Positions 18,565 to 30,039 of a stretch of 64,000 nucleotides of DNA are shown piece after piece (the stretch's first letter is position 1; each line of letters starts with the position of its first letter). The position numbers and the translations under genes are program-made. The stretch comes from Pseudoips prasinana (taxonomy: Eukaryota; Arthropoda; Insecta; Lepidoptera; Nolidae). The notes under the pieces are model-generated. The model was given only the letters and a program-made list of their open reading frames with translations, made no database searches and was not told the DNA's origin. The stretch lies in NCBI GenBank assembly GCA_951640165.1, contig OX621242.1, positions 16,361,501 to 16,425,500 of the forward strand, given 5' to 3'.

Positions 18565-19588
18565 ATTCAGGTGCTAGACTTTCCGAATTTGTTTTCGAAG
18601 TTTCGTTAAACTGTGCGAAACGTGATTGTATGTTCTCATAGTTACGACAAACATTCTCTAGATCCTCTGTGTTTTTAATTTCAGCACAAGCAGCTAGTGT
18701 ACTTGCGTAACAGGGTCGTATGTTATGTAGTAATATTTCTAATTGTTCGTCTTCTGAAGGTGTTTTATTTAGTTTAGAGAACATACCGTGTATTATGGCG
18801 AGATAAACTGTTATGTTTTCCCTTTCCCCTTGCCTACGCATACGAATCTCTGCCATTAGCCTATAGTCGTAATCTCTATGACTGAATGCTTCCTTCAAAA
18901 ATAACGTAAGCTCATTCCAAGAATTAATCTTGGGCTGAACTCGACGGTACCAGTGCAGGGCATCATCTGCAAAAATTTTGTAAGCGAAAGATAATAGCTT
19001 ACTAGAGGGCAGACCACGTGACACTATAAATTCTTCACACTTTTGAATGAAAGATCTAACGCAAGTTTTTCCGTTAAATTTTAATTTAGCAATGTCCGCT
19101 GCTACGCCGCGATCACATGTTACATTAACTGCGGTAGTTGGTTCAGAAGGAATCTCGGGTGCATGCTCTTTAGGGTAAGATTGACTAGCTGTAGGTCTCA
19201 GATGAGAAATTTCTTTCAGTTGTAGATTAAAGTTAGAATAACAAGTTTTGTAAATATCGGTTGTATTCTCGGTTCGACTTATACGATTTATTCTATGGTA
19301 GACATGGTTAAGTATGTTTTCAGTCCTCGAAAACAAATTTTTCTCAAATTTCGCCTTAAGGGCTACTAGGTTAGCTTGAGATTTTAGCAACGTTTCTTTA
19401 ACGCCTTTCAAATCATCAGCAGGTGTAAGATGTGACTCTAGTATGTCATCTGCAGGTAATGTGAGTGAACTTTTAACGATTTGCTTTCTGAGATCTGCCA
19501 CTGAATCAGCAGGAGTACCACCACGAACTGAAACTTCGTACTCCAACTCAGCTTTTTGGAGCGAAAGATATTTGATAGGATAAGCCAT
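18494..19588 (-). CDS. gag: Gag N-terminal and capsid-like region
   Basis: 364 codons from an ATG 375 bases after the 5' LTR. The middle (FADDALHWYRRVQPKINSW, then LFLKEAF and RRQGERENITVYLAIIHGMF) has the 'A..WY......W..l...F...F....QG..E....Y' pattern of retrotransposon Gag capsid domains. It should assemble the particle that packages element RNA. It ends at a TAG just after an A8 run. The downstream zinc-knuckle part lies in another frame, so this copy either carries a one-base indel or reads through the A run. Confidence 0.88.
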   Translation of the reverse strand: MAYPIKYLSLQKAELEYEVSVRGGTPADSVADLRKQIVKSSLTLPADDILESHLTPADDLKGVKETLLKSQANLVALKAKFEKNLFSRTENILNHVYHRINRISRTENTTDIYKTCYSNFNLQLKEISHLRPTASQSYPKEHAPEIPSEPTTAVNVTCDRGVAADIAKLKFNGKTCVRSFIQKCEEFIVSRGLPSSKLLSFAYKIFADDALHWYRRVQPKINSWNELTLFLKEAFSHRDYDYRLMAEIRMRRQGERENITVYLAIIHGMFSKLNKTPSEDEQLEILLHNIRPCYASTLAACAEIKNTEDLENVCRNYENIQSRFAQFNETSKTNSESLAPEFAYNKYSDMPSTSNNYFNKKNIP

Positions 19589-19951
19589 GTTTTTTTTTTA
19601 TGATTAAGAAAAATTACTAAGAAATATAAAGTGTTTTCCCGATGAGTGTGTGTTGTACAAAAATACAAGAAAGCACAGACAGTTAAAGTAAATACAGTAT
19701 GAAACGAAATTACGTTGAGCTTGAATAGCTAGTGCATGGGTAGTGTTAAAATAAAATTAGGTAGAAAACAAATAATAGTAGTAGTAATTTAGATTTTAAG
19801 ATACTTAATATATAAATATGCTACACATGTACTAGCTGGTACAAAAAATTAAGCCCCGCACTAAACTAAATACTAATGAGCAGCCTTCACTAAAAATAAC
19901 TATAAAGCACAAAAAAAAATCAGAACGCACTCAAAACCGTGTGATAAAATA

Positions 19952-19962
19952 GTTGGGCGCCA
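19952..19962 (-). promoter_or_regulatory. Primer binding site, tRNA-Lys type
   Basis: TGGCGCCCAAC starts one base after the 5' LTR on the coding strand. It is complementary to the 3' end of tRNA-Lys including CCA. The match ends after 11 bases. Confidence 0.8.
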
Positions 19963-19963
19963 C

Positions 19964-20794
19964 TGTCGCGTTTCCACGATATATAGAATAGTTTTGTAGG
20001 TAGGTAGAAGAAGAAAAAGACTAAAGATCAATTTTAAAAAATAATTTAATTTCCAAAGAAAAAAAATTAACTTGGCCCGTCACGCTGCCGCGTGTCAAGA
20101 TAAAAAAGTTAGGTAGGAGGGTCGTAGGTTTATCACACGATTGTGGGTACGAACTGACAATTTAAAATACCACTCCCCTGGTAGTAGTGTAGTGATGTCC
20201 GGCGCAGTCTTAAGGCTGTAGATTGAGTTCCGGAACTGATGAGGTGGAGTGATCTTCGGAGACGTGGTGTATTTATAGGCGGTAAGTATACTCCGTAGAA
20301 AAGAAACCCCAAGTGGGGTTTAAACACTAACACACTTTATATGTATAGATATACGGCGTTTTTTATAACGATGTACGCGTTGGTACAATTTAAATTTATA
20401 TTTAAATTATGAGATTATATAAAAATTTAGGAACAACTCAGCAGTATTCCGTCGAGTGCATGATATGCAAAAAAATGTCACGATGAGCGGAACCTGCGAG
20501 TGAACGGACGGTAATCCCGTTCATTGCATACAACACTTCACTCAATTAATACAGCGTAGGCGATACACAGATTAAAAAATAAAAAGTAACTAATGTTTCT
20601 TTATTATTAATTAGCATAATAAGGTAAGTTGTAGGTTTAAGTCTACAGTTTTGTTATTTTAGATATTTAATTAGGTATTAGAATAAGGTTTAAATTGATA
20701 CAAAAATTACCGTAATAGGTATAAGATTGTAGTTTTAAAATCGTAGTCTTATAAGATTCCATTACATTGCTCTGCAATAATTGAAGGCGTTACA
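19964..20794 (-). repeat. 5' LTR (831 bp)
   Basis: Partner of 13507-14344, followed by the duplicated target ACTA. It should hold the element promoter, but I could not confirm a TATA box. Confidence 0.95.
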
Positions 20795-20798
20795 ACTA

Positions 20799-21493
20799 TC
20801 CTTCCTAGTATTTGTACTGCAAAACTCGCCACAGTTCGCCTCGAAAAGTGCAGCACCAGCGTATACTGCAATCAAGATCCCATTAGAATCAAGATCCATG
20901 GATTGTCAAATTTACATAGTAATAACTATAAAAGTTTACTCCTATACTATAGGTCAACACATTATTGACATTAATTTCTTTTATAACAATAATATTATTT
21001 TCGATCGCGATGTCATGTATGTAGAAATGATGGATTTCTTAACATCTTCTACATTTAAAATAGTAAAGAGACCCTTGACCACTTTGAATACCTGCATGAC
21101 ACGAGACCTAAATGCCTAAGTCTTTGACATTAGAATAGATATATGCTTTCGTAGAATTTAGGAACTAGTGACTTCAAGGATAAATATTTAAGATGTTGAT
21201 ATAACCCAACCTTAAATATATTTTCCAGTTATCTATTAAAATGAAAGAAGATTCTAGAATCAACTGAAAAAAGAGGTCGTAAAGGAGGATATCATTACAG
21301 TAGCATAATTGGCTGTGCCGGTCGGAATGGGAAGCACGTGGTTTTTGAAAAGAAGACTATAAATGAGTTTAAGTCTTTACAGTGCACGTCCGAGTGTCAC
21401 AAGTGGACTACGGGTATCCGCTTACTATTAAATGGACCATTTACTTGTTTGCAGATTAATGGCATCAAAAAGAAGCATGAAATTTATTTACCA
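20799..21493. other. No recognisable feature
   Basis: Flank of the LTR element. The 112-codon ORF at 20781-21119 begins inside the LTR and has no recognisable protein. Confidence 0.45.
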
Positions 21494-21529
21494 ATTTGTA
21501 TGCTGGGGTTGTAACCCCAGCATACAAAT
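21494..21529. repeat. Perfect 17-bp hairpin with 2-nt loop
   Basis: 'atttgtatgctggggtt' (21494-21510), GT, then its exact reverse complement (21513-21529). Confidence 0.9.
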
Positions 21530-21707
21530 AGGTAGAGGACATGCCAATTAGCGGACGTATTTTATATAAAAGGGTAACATTTAATAAATGTTGTTTATTT
21601 TTTTAGATTCATTGATCGACTATATTTTTGTTATACAGTCAATAATTTTGAAATAAAATATCGTATCCTACTAAAAACAAATAAGAACAGTGTCCGACCA
21701 AAGTGAT

Positions 21708-21752
21708 GTAGTACTATATAAGTATGTATTTACAAAAGAAAAGTAGTATATG
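21708..21752 (+). repeat. SINE family B fragment
   Basis: 'ctatataagtatgtatttac' plus 'aaaagaaaagtagtatatg' matches the middle of SINE-B. It is followed by a short (GAAAT)n run. Confidence 0.5.
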
Positions 21753-21858
21753 AAATGAAATGAAATGAAAAACATTTAATTCAGCACAACACACAAGAAA
21801 ATGAGGAGTACAAATATACAACACACAGTTCTACAAGACATAACATACCTAGATTTGA

Positions 21859-21899
21859 AGAATCGTAATTGTGTGTGTATTACACACAATTACAATTCT
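21859..21899. repeat. 18-bp hairpin with one mismatch
   Basis: 'agaatcgtaattgtgtgt' pairs with 'acacacaattacaattct' across a 5-nt loop. Confidence 0.8.
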
Positions 21900-22101
21900 T
21901 GCAGGTTCTGCCGAAAGGGTCACCACCTCAGCACTAGCTAGGTGGGTTACACCTAGCGCTGGTTTTCAGTTGGCAACCCTGGAAGTCACGCACGGACGGG
22001 GGTAGTGCTAGTACGATACTAAATGTTTATTTAATATAATAGATACATAAATATATAACGAACGACGAAAGACAAGCAATTACCAACCATTTAAAATATC
22101 A

Positions 22102-22195
22102 TTTATCTAGTTTCCATAGTACAAGTTCTGCTTATTTTGGGATCAGATGGCCGTGTGTAAATAATGTCCCAGGATATTATTATTATTATAAATAC
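22102..22195 (+). repeat. SINE family B, 3' tail
   Basis: 'tttccatagtacaagttctg', 'tgggatcagatggccgtgtg', 'aataatgtcccagga' and (TTA)n. This tail is shared with SINE family C. Confidence 0.65.
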
Positions 22196-22969
22196 TACAA
22201 CAGGTTCCTCTGAAATAGTGTGACAACAATTTCATTTCGGACCAGACTGATTTAGTATAAATATTACAACAATTTGGTCAGAAATTATGTTTTATATATG
22301 CTTTAATACTGGACTTAGATACAGTAAGTAAACCTAGATTGAGTTAGTATTGAGGTTTCAAAACTGCAATTGTGTCAAAGCTGAGGTCGATACAAAGCTT
22401 GTTGAATTGTTACCTAATACCTGTCTACGTAGCCTCGGGTGTAGTCGTCAAATACGGCTCACAGTTCTACAGTGCCACTACATGCGACTACATTCTTGTC
22501 AATTCCTTGAGGACCGCATTGCAGCATTTGAATTATTTATCAGTTGCCTTTGTGTTACTTCCAAAACCAACTATTTCGAACGAGGCTCCCGATTCTCATC
22601 GCTATATCTATTTTATTGTTCGGCTAAACAATTCAACACACGGGCGCCAAGATTGACATAATTTAATCAGCGCTCCGCGAGCTAAAATCTTGCGTAGTCC
22701 CGTTTACCTTCACCCCTATACTCATTTATCATTACCTGTACCGTTTACAAACAATTACGTTGTAACGCCATCCAGAGGCAAATATGATGTGACGTGTAGC
22801 CAACCTAATATTCTGCTTATGATTTTGCAACACAAAATTGCGATCTGCTTATAAAGCTAAATTAATAAGTCGTAGTGCCTTTTTAGCTTACCACACAAAA
22901 TCTCGGGACTTGTCAATTGTGAATTCGGCTGTGACCTAGAATCTGCTTGAGAATCTGAATTTCACATTC
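22196..22969. other. No recognisable feature
   Basis: Two overlapping ORFs (22350-22661, 22372-22656) exist on the plus strand. Neither shows a motif I recognise, and there are no matching repeats nearby. They are more likely chance ORFs than genes. Confidence 0.4.
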
Positions 22970-23110
22970 ATTTGTAAATACATACTTATAAAGATAATTA
23001 CACCCAGACTCAGGAAAAACGGACATGTTCATGCACACAAAGATCTGTCCTGGGTGAGAATCAAATCTTCCACGAACTGCGGAGAGAAAGGCAACCAAGT
23101 CAATCACCCT
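22970..23110 (-). repeat. SINE family B, head and body
   Basis: On plus: 'taaatacatacttataaag', 'cacccagactcagg', 'acatgttcatgcacacaaag', 'tcctgggtgagaatc', then a degraded tRNA-like head. The tail is missing. Confidence 0.65.
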
Positions 23111-23141
23111 ATCCATCTTCCCGTGGTACCATATTTTTTGG

Positions 23142-23298
23142 CAAGGCAGGGGGAATGCCTTCGCATGCCACCCGCAAAAAGTGTCTGCGGGTGGGTATGT
23201 CGGACTTGCACCGACTAAACCTACCTGCCGTGGACTTCTCTTGGCGCCTGGTGGGGGAGTCCCGGGAACGCGGGTATGCTGCTCCGGTACCCTTCCCG
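23142..23298 (+). repeat. Repeat X, partial copy
   Basis: 'gccacccgcaaaaagtgtct', 'gcgggtgggtatgtcggact', 'cttggcgcctggtggggg' and 'gctgctccggtacccttccc' match the 3388 copy, with truncation after ~155 bp. Confidence 0.7.
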
Positions 23299-25444
23299 TA
23301 GTACCAACAAATTATCGACAGAATGCATGTATGTGGCCAACGATCACTAGTCTAATTATGCTCTGTATAAATAATTTAAATAGCATTATTTTAAAATCTT
23401 TAATACACGCATTTTTTTCAAAATATTCGAACTAATTCGGACGTCTTTTGTTTTTAGTAAGGTTCGCCGTAGGTCTAGAGTCGCAAAGAACAGGTCTTTT
23501 TTTTTGTGGCTTATTATATTGTTATTTTTGTTACTATTTTATGTATCCGTTGAACTTCTAATAATAACAAAATAAATAAATGTGGCATATTCTCTTGGTC
23601 AACATCGATGCAATGGGTACCTCGACCTGACCGAACCTAAGTTAAGCGCGCACGACACCTTTCTATACGGCGGCGATCGCGTTTTGTAAATAGGAGAGAG
23701 TAACAATATGCACTTTTGAAGTTTTTAAGCTACTATTGATATTTTCTCTTACCAGAGAAATCTTCATCATACTTTAACACCGCGGAAATCGAAGCCGGAA
23801 TGTTATTATTCATGGTTGTTCACCATACCGCTGCACCAAAGATGCAGTCAACTTTACGTAGTAAGTAGTTATTGTTAATTTTAAATTATAGTTTCCTTTT
23901 TTTACGTGGGGAAATCCTTTATGGATCGTCTCGCCGCTGGGAAAGCGACGGGGTAGGTCGGACTCGCAGCCAGATGGTAGGGCTGGGTTTACCGACTAGA
24001 ACCCCACGGTGTTCCTCAGCCACATTCAGTTCAGGCCATGGGATTCGCTCGCGCATTCACCGCAGCCTGGAAAGGTGCTGGCCCACTTTTCAGTGAGCCC
24101 CGCTTCCGTTGAGGACATCCATGCCCTCCTCCTCAAAAGAGGCGCGCACCCATGGAGCCCGGAGAAAATTATAGTTTCCTGCCTCATAGATAGTCTAACC
24201 GTTTAAATGGTTATGCAAGGCTTTATATTCTATATGTATACTTTATTAGATAAAAGACAAAAAATCTAAAAATAATACTTTATTCGATGAAATGTAAAGT
24301 ACATTCGATAGAATATATCGAAATAGGAATATAGTCTATTACGTACTTTGAGAATATAAGCATCTCACCTGAATCTTCTTTCGCGTCGAATAATAATAAC
24401 AATAAAAAGTATTTATTTTCTCATCCCAAATGGGTTGGATGCATTAACAAAACTTGTTTCGCATTACTAAGCGTATATACATAGAATTTTGTAAGTTATG
24501 CAAACTGTTTTATGAGAGACTGGTGCCTGATGTAGGTTTAGAAGATAGGTCATCAGGTAGTACAGGTTTCGCGTCGAATACATTTTATAATGCAGAGGGA
24601 GATCTATAAATGTGAGATCAAAACCAGCCTATGTCCATTCTCAGGGTTAAATGTATAACCTTCTTAAGCCGCTGAGCTGCCCACAATGATACGTCACGAT
24701 TGGTTTGGTGGTTTATTATTATTGTATAGACAATGATACACTATACAATAATGTGCTTAAGAAATACAAATATATTCGAATGTGACGGATATAAGTAAGG
24801 GAGAAGAACTAAACGTGATCAGAATGGAACTTAGCATTCCGTTCTAACTGAATCACGTTCATTCAGAACTGCTGATTGCGCTTTTTGAGCCATTTTGGTG
24901 ACTGTGTGGTCGTTACGCCAATGAATGCTGACAAGGTACTGGGCAAATACTCGGATGCTTATAACGAAAATTGCCTTCATATTGTGCAATCTAAATAAAA
25001 TGTAATGAAAATAATGGAAAACGCTTAGTTGCCAAATGTTAGCTGGATCTTTTTAATATTACTTTGACTACGAGGGTGGTAAACTTGAGTAAGGTTTCAG
25101 TTTTTCTTAATACATCTCTCATTTATAACTCTACACCAAATGATACTAGCTAAAATTAAAATCAGTCTTTGTATGACAGTTTCACCCTTCCATTTATATG
25201 GCTGTTTCAAGTTTTCAACTGAATCCCTCGAAATTAATTAAAAGTGTACAGAAATAAACTTTTCCGTGTATACAAAATAAATTTTCATAAAAATTTCACA
25301 TCATTCGGCTTTCGTGAAATGTGTTATTGAGCTTTTCTGTTCGGGATTTTTATAATGTGTTTGAAATATACAAACGCTCTCATTAGAAGCATTGCAAGTT
25401 TTAAATAAAAAACAACAGGTTATTCCTAAAGTTATAACTTCAAT
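23299..25444. other. Mostly unrecognised; GC-rich block 23930-24175; hairpin 24718-24752
   Basis: The GC-rich block has overlapping ORFs on plus (23872-24096, 24009-24206) without known motifs, and may be part of a retroelement. 'attattgtatag' and 'ctatacaataat' form a 12-bp hairpin. Nothing else can be supported. Confidence 0.35.
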
Positions 25445-25620
25445 ACTTCGTGTCGCGGGTTCGAGTCCCGCGCCGGACAACTATTTGTGTGGCCCATAAA
25501 TACCTAGTAGTTCTGAGTCTGGATGTAATTTGTGTCCGTCTAATTATATGTTTGTAAAGTACCCCGCGACACAGGGATTAGATTCCCCAGTGCGGGCGAT
25601 GTCTTTAAAAAAACGAAAAA
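25445..25620 (+). repeat. SINE family A copy, best preserved
   Basis: It starts in the B-box region ('gtcgcgggttcgagtcccgc'), then 'gccggacaactatttgtgtg', 'ctgagtctggatgtaatttg', 'tccgtctaattatatg', 'ccccagtgcgggcgatgtc' and an A-rich tail. The A-box portion is lost, so the copy is 5'-truncated. Confidence 0.75.
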
Positions 25621-25734
25621 AAATAATAATAGGATTCCTTTAGTTTCTGTTTTAAGTACTACTTCTTGGTAAACAATATCAATGAGAACCATTATCTATT
25701 GGTAATATTAATAATAAAAGATAATACGAGTCCA

Positions 25735-26109
25735 ATTCCGTGTATCTCTTTGATATAGCCGTACCCAACACCCATAATATCCAGTTGACTATCTCAATAA
25801 ACTTGCTAAATACCAAAATTTAGCAATAGAGCTCAGAACTCAGTGGAGATTTCAGACGGCACGTATAGTAAAAGTATCCACTGGTATTATCCCTAAAACT
25901 CTTACACACAGCTTAGTACTTCTTGACATACCCACTATCCACTTAATACAGAAAGCTACTATTCTAATCACTTGCCGTATTGCTAGAAAATTTTTAATTC
26001 GTCCACAATTTCATCAGGTTTCTTTACGTAACTTGGCGTGCGTGGCTACGGCCCGTGCGTCAAGTAAACTTACCCCTCTAAAAGGGAGAATAAATAAACA
26101 AAAATCATA
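25735..26109 (+). pseudogene. Non-LTR RT C-terminal region remnant
   Basis: It opens with LFDIAVPNTHNIQ. After a frame change it reads DYLNKLAKYQNLAIELRTQW, then VSTGIIPKTLTHSLVLLDIP and QKATILITCRIARKFL, open to a TAA at about 26107-26109. This follows the pattern 'VDIAVP...N......EK..KY..L..EI..MW......PVVIGA.G.....', then 'QKAV.L.T.RIVRKFL', which I know as the C-terminus of insect non-LTR reverse transcriptases. No RT palm is present upstream. It is a 5'-truncated, decayed copy. Confidence 0.6.
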
Positions 26110-27416
26110 ATATTTATTTATTTCAGATTCATAGATCCGTATTAATATGTTATAATTATGTTAGTACTACACTAATAAATCTACCTTACATTAAAAAACA
26201 TGTTAATGCCACCTTAAAACGCAAGATCTCTTCCAGTCAACTGCCTAATTATTATTACTTATCACCTTTCTTATTACTCATTATTATTACTTTAGTTTTT
26301 TTCACCCACCTACATTATTCAGCGCAATTGAGTTTTTTTACACTTTTCCTCTTAAATATGGCTTAATAATTAGTTTTCATTCATTTCATTTAGGCTAAAC
26401 ATTGAATATTCATTTTTACTGCTAATTGATTTAGTTTTGAAAGTTTTATATAAGCAATTAGTGTTAAAAAGTGTTGTGTCATACAAGTCTCATACTCATT
26501 ACAAATTTAATTAAAATGGCCGTTTGCTTAGTGTGAAAAAACGGCTCCTAAATTGGATGATAAAAGCCCGTATAATTACACATTTTTCCTTTTTGCCAAA
26601 CCATGTAGACATAGTAGATGACTGATAAACTACCACAAAGTATGATAAGTGCCCCCTCAGGGAACTCATTTAAACACAGACTGGACCATATATTGGACTT
26701 GAATAAATAAAAAAGTGTACTTAAATAAGAATAAACATACACGCATCAGCTTTAAACTGCTAGTGTACCATCCCAAATTATAACAAAATAATAAAAAAAA
26801 CAGACTTTTTTTGTATGATGTCTATATAATACATAAAAGCATGGCATAAGACTAAGTTTTCGTCTTGTAGGTACGGAATCGGTTTTTAGAAAATGGTAGG
26901 GCCATTCGGTTCGTTGGAACAGACACTAATTACCTTAAACCCTTCTGTATAGGTACCACTGAGACAACCCAGCGTTTCAGATTTCCATACAACCGTACAA
27001 TATAGAGTACGAATAGTTTGAGAGCCTACTCCAAAGGAATTGGGTTAAGAAAGGAAAAATTATAAATTAATATCTACATTAAAAAGTAAGCACATCGGTA
27101 TGTTTTTTTAAAATTATTGATTTATATTCAACACTAGGTGAATGATCTACATTGAAAATGGCTGCCATGGACAAAATTCGGCCAGCATGACATTATTACA
27201 TTAATTCTTTATCTTTTTTTAATGGTTTGCTTTATACCAGTATTGATGTGGCTCGCTACCAAAATTTACGTGCAACTGCCATCTGAACTCGAAATAACTC
27301 ATTGAGAATAAGTAATCAACATGGTCAGACAAAGTTTAAAATTCCATTATGCTTCTGTAACAATTGTCACAAATTCAAAGTACTCTTCGTGGCACGGAGG
27401 GTGGTTTCTTGACTTA
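26110..27416. other. No recognisable feature
   Basis: AT-rich sequence. The 64-codon minus ORF at 26548-26742 shows no motif, and no repeat could be matched within the window. Confidence 0.4.
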
Positions 27417-27625
27417 TCCTTGTAATATTATAAATGTGAAAGTTTATCGTTTAAGTTTATATTTTGAGTATTGGTGTATAGATTTATGGATGTACTCTTA
27501 AAACTAACTAACACTACCGAACGGATTATGATGAAATTTTGTAGTTATCTAGCTTACATATACATATCAGGTATACACATAATATATAAAATTTAACGCG
27601 GGTCAAACCGCGGACCATAGCTAGT
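27417..27625 (+). mobile_element. Helitron-like non-autonomous element (LEP1 type)
   Basis: It starts TCCTTGTAATATTATAAATG, contains 'ctaccgaacggattatgatg' and ends 'cgcgggtcaaaccgcgg' plus 'ctagt'. Confidence 0.65.
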
Positions 27626-28642
27626 AGAAAAATATCTCCATTTTACACTAAGATTGATTCACGATCTCAGGACTTTCCAGGTGCGAAAGTCCGATCGGGT
27701 CATCTTCAACACATTTATCTAAAATATTTGTACATGCCGTTTCGGCATGACACGAATGTTATAGGCGCTCACTCCGCGCTAGAGATTTTCTTTCGCTTTC
27801 ACATTCGAAAATGATTCCTTTTCGGGCCCAGACACGTGTCCTAAGTGCACTTTAAACACATTCTGTTCATGTAATGTTTATCACAAGACGATCGCCTAAT
27901 TCAATAAATAATGCATAATGTGCAAATGGAAACTCATCACGCACGTCTCATCAGCCCAGAAAGAACGTAAGTTGGTCAGTGCCCTATTCTGACTATACCT
28001 GTTCCCATTGCGATGATTTAATAATTTGCTTCATAATATACTTTCATTGTTATTTTTTAATTATTTGCTTCTGTCTCCTCAGGTGGCTTATCAAAACGAA
28101 ATTCGATGATGGTGATGCTGTAAAAAGCGGCACAGCCCGCCGTAACAAGAACAAGGATGTCTTTATGAAATTATGTTTTGCCCCCGCGTTGAGTGTCTGA
28201 CGTTGACAAATGACGCGAGGGTTGTTTTTCACTGTCAGATCGAAGTGACATGTTTTCCACAGACTGTGAAGTGTGGAATCAGCAAAGTGAAATTAACGGA
28301 CGGAAAAACACTGCATGTGACACAATACGGGAATTTCCATCTCGTCACCAAGTATTTAACACGTGACCTTTAATAAATGTATACGTACATATCTGCCATT
28401 CGTGCGTATTTTGTTTTATACTACGAAGTCGCATACATACTGCAGCTTGCAACATACATAGCATGACTATGGCACAGTAAATATATGAATCTCTTCCGAC
28501 TGTAAGAAATCAGGGCTACCTTGAATACAAAGAGCTCAGACTGTTATTTTAAATAAAAAGTAGTAAAGGAAACATAAAGCTGCATCCATAATAAATCAAC
28601 CTTGTAGTTGCTTCATCAGACTATAAAAACTATTAATTTTAA
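27626..28642. other. Unrecognised; a coding-like stretch at 28173-28373
   Basis: The plus strand at 28222-28373 reads HCQIEVTCFPQTVKCGISKV and KLTDGKTLHVTQYGNFHLV. Its composition looks protein-like, but I recognise no family and see no splice context. It could be a transposon fragment or a chance ORF. Confidence 0.3.
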
Positions 28643-28975
28643 TCCTTACTAGTATTATAAATGCGAAACTCTATCTGTTTGTCTGTCAGACTTTCACGCC
28701 AAAACTACTGAACCAATTTAAATTAAATTGTATACAAAGGTCATAGGCTACATTTTAATGCGAATAAAGGGATGAAAGGGGGGATGAAAACTTGTTTGGT
28801 GGTATCGTAATTTTTAGAGCTAGAAGCTCGAAACTGACATTCTAAATTTAAAAGTTTAACCCTCAACGGTTTTAAATAGCTATAGGAAATAAGGGATGAA
28901 AGTTTGTATGGAAATATATGAGATTTTATTTGTTTGAGTATGAGACGTGCGGACAGTGTCGCGGGCACAGCTAGT
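28643..28975 (+). mobile_element. Helitron-like non-autonomous element (LEP1 type), longest copy
   Basis: It starts TCCTTACTAGTATTATAAAT, contains 'cacgccaaaactactgaacc' and ends 'tcgcgggcacagctagt'. Confidence 0.65.
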
Positions 28976-29942
28976 ATGTAATAAATAGGTCTAGATAAAT
29001 CATTCATATGTAGTTCCATAACGAACAACTTATGTAACATAAACTAATGCGAACAATCTCCAAATGTGAACCGTTTCTATTGATTTATTCGACAGAAGGG
29101 GCGCTTTCTGAGTTTGTGATAACTATTGTTCGTTTGAGACATAACTGATTGATAGAGTCAACGGTAAGAACGTCCCTTCAATCTATCTAAATCTGATGGT
29201 ACCGGACGATATTGCGACGCACCACTGCACCCTCTAGCAAAAACTAAATTGAATATTCCCGGAAACTACCCGTGATTCTCGAAAGAAGAATAATCTAAGA
29301 GTGGGCTGCCGTCGAATTGTTATTTATGAGCTGTTATTTGTTTGAAACTATCATACATCGCCTAACATACATTTTTAGAGCGTTCGATGTACTTATTAAA
29401 TGTACCGAATTGACTGACGGATATCTGTTTGCAGCATACAAAAATACAATGTTTACTTCCATACAAGTTTTTGTGTATTTTATGAACTAATATTATACAA
29501 TTGGTTTAGTTTCGTGGGTGGGTATTCTTGAATATAACACATCGAAATTTGTAATATGCTACATAAAATTAATATGCACCTTGTTATGTAGTGAACCTAT
29601 ACAAAATATTGAAGAGTATGGTAGTTTCATTTGTATCCAAATGACTCTAAAAGTGTAAATAGCCTTTAGATAATACACAAAATATATATTATCAAGAGGT
29701 TGTCAATAGGCAAATCACATATGACTGAGCAGAGTGTAAACGAAGCTATTTCTTAGTTGACTCATCTGTTCGTTCCTGATCGTACTCCTCCTAAACGGCT
29801 GAACCGATCTTATTCAAATTTGGCGCAATATAGTACTGACAAGACTCGTGAGTGCAAATATCTGAATTCATCAAAATCAGACACGCAACGGAAGAATAAT
29901 CACCGAATAAAACAAATGTCCCATTCAAATCCATGTGAAAAT
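28976..29942. other. No recognisable feature
   Basis: AT-rich. 'cctaaacggctgaaccgat' at about 29792 resembles internal words of lepidopteran MITE or Helitron sequences, but no ends are visible. Confidence 0.4.
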
Positions 29943-30039
29943 AATAATAATAATAACATCTGGGGACAATGTCACACAGATCATCCTAGCCCCAAACTAA
30001 GCAAAGCTTGTACTATGGGTACCAGGCGACCATATACTA

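Larger units (their letters stand above)
13507..20794 (-). mobile_element. Ty3/Gypsy LTR retrotransposon, near-complete, young
   Basis: LTRs at 13507-14344 and 19964-20794 read TGTAAC...GCGACA on the coding (minus) strand. They differ by 6 substitutions plus an 8-bp and a 1-bp indel. ACTA flanks both sides (13503-13506, 20795-20798). The order is 5' LTR, tRNA-Lys-type PBS, gag, protease, RT, RNase H, integrase, polypurine tract, 3' LTR, with no env-like ORF. Damage is limited to a frame break in gag at an A8 run, one TAG in RNase H and a frame break at the integrase C-terminus. The domain order and the GPY/F-like end place it in Ty3/Gypsy; I do not assign a named family. Confidence 0.95.

Noticed and set aside
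20781..21119. 112-codon ORF
   Set aside because: It begins inside the 5' LTR and runs into unique flank; no motif.
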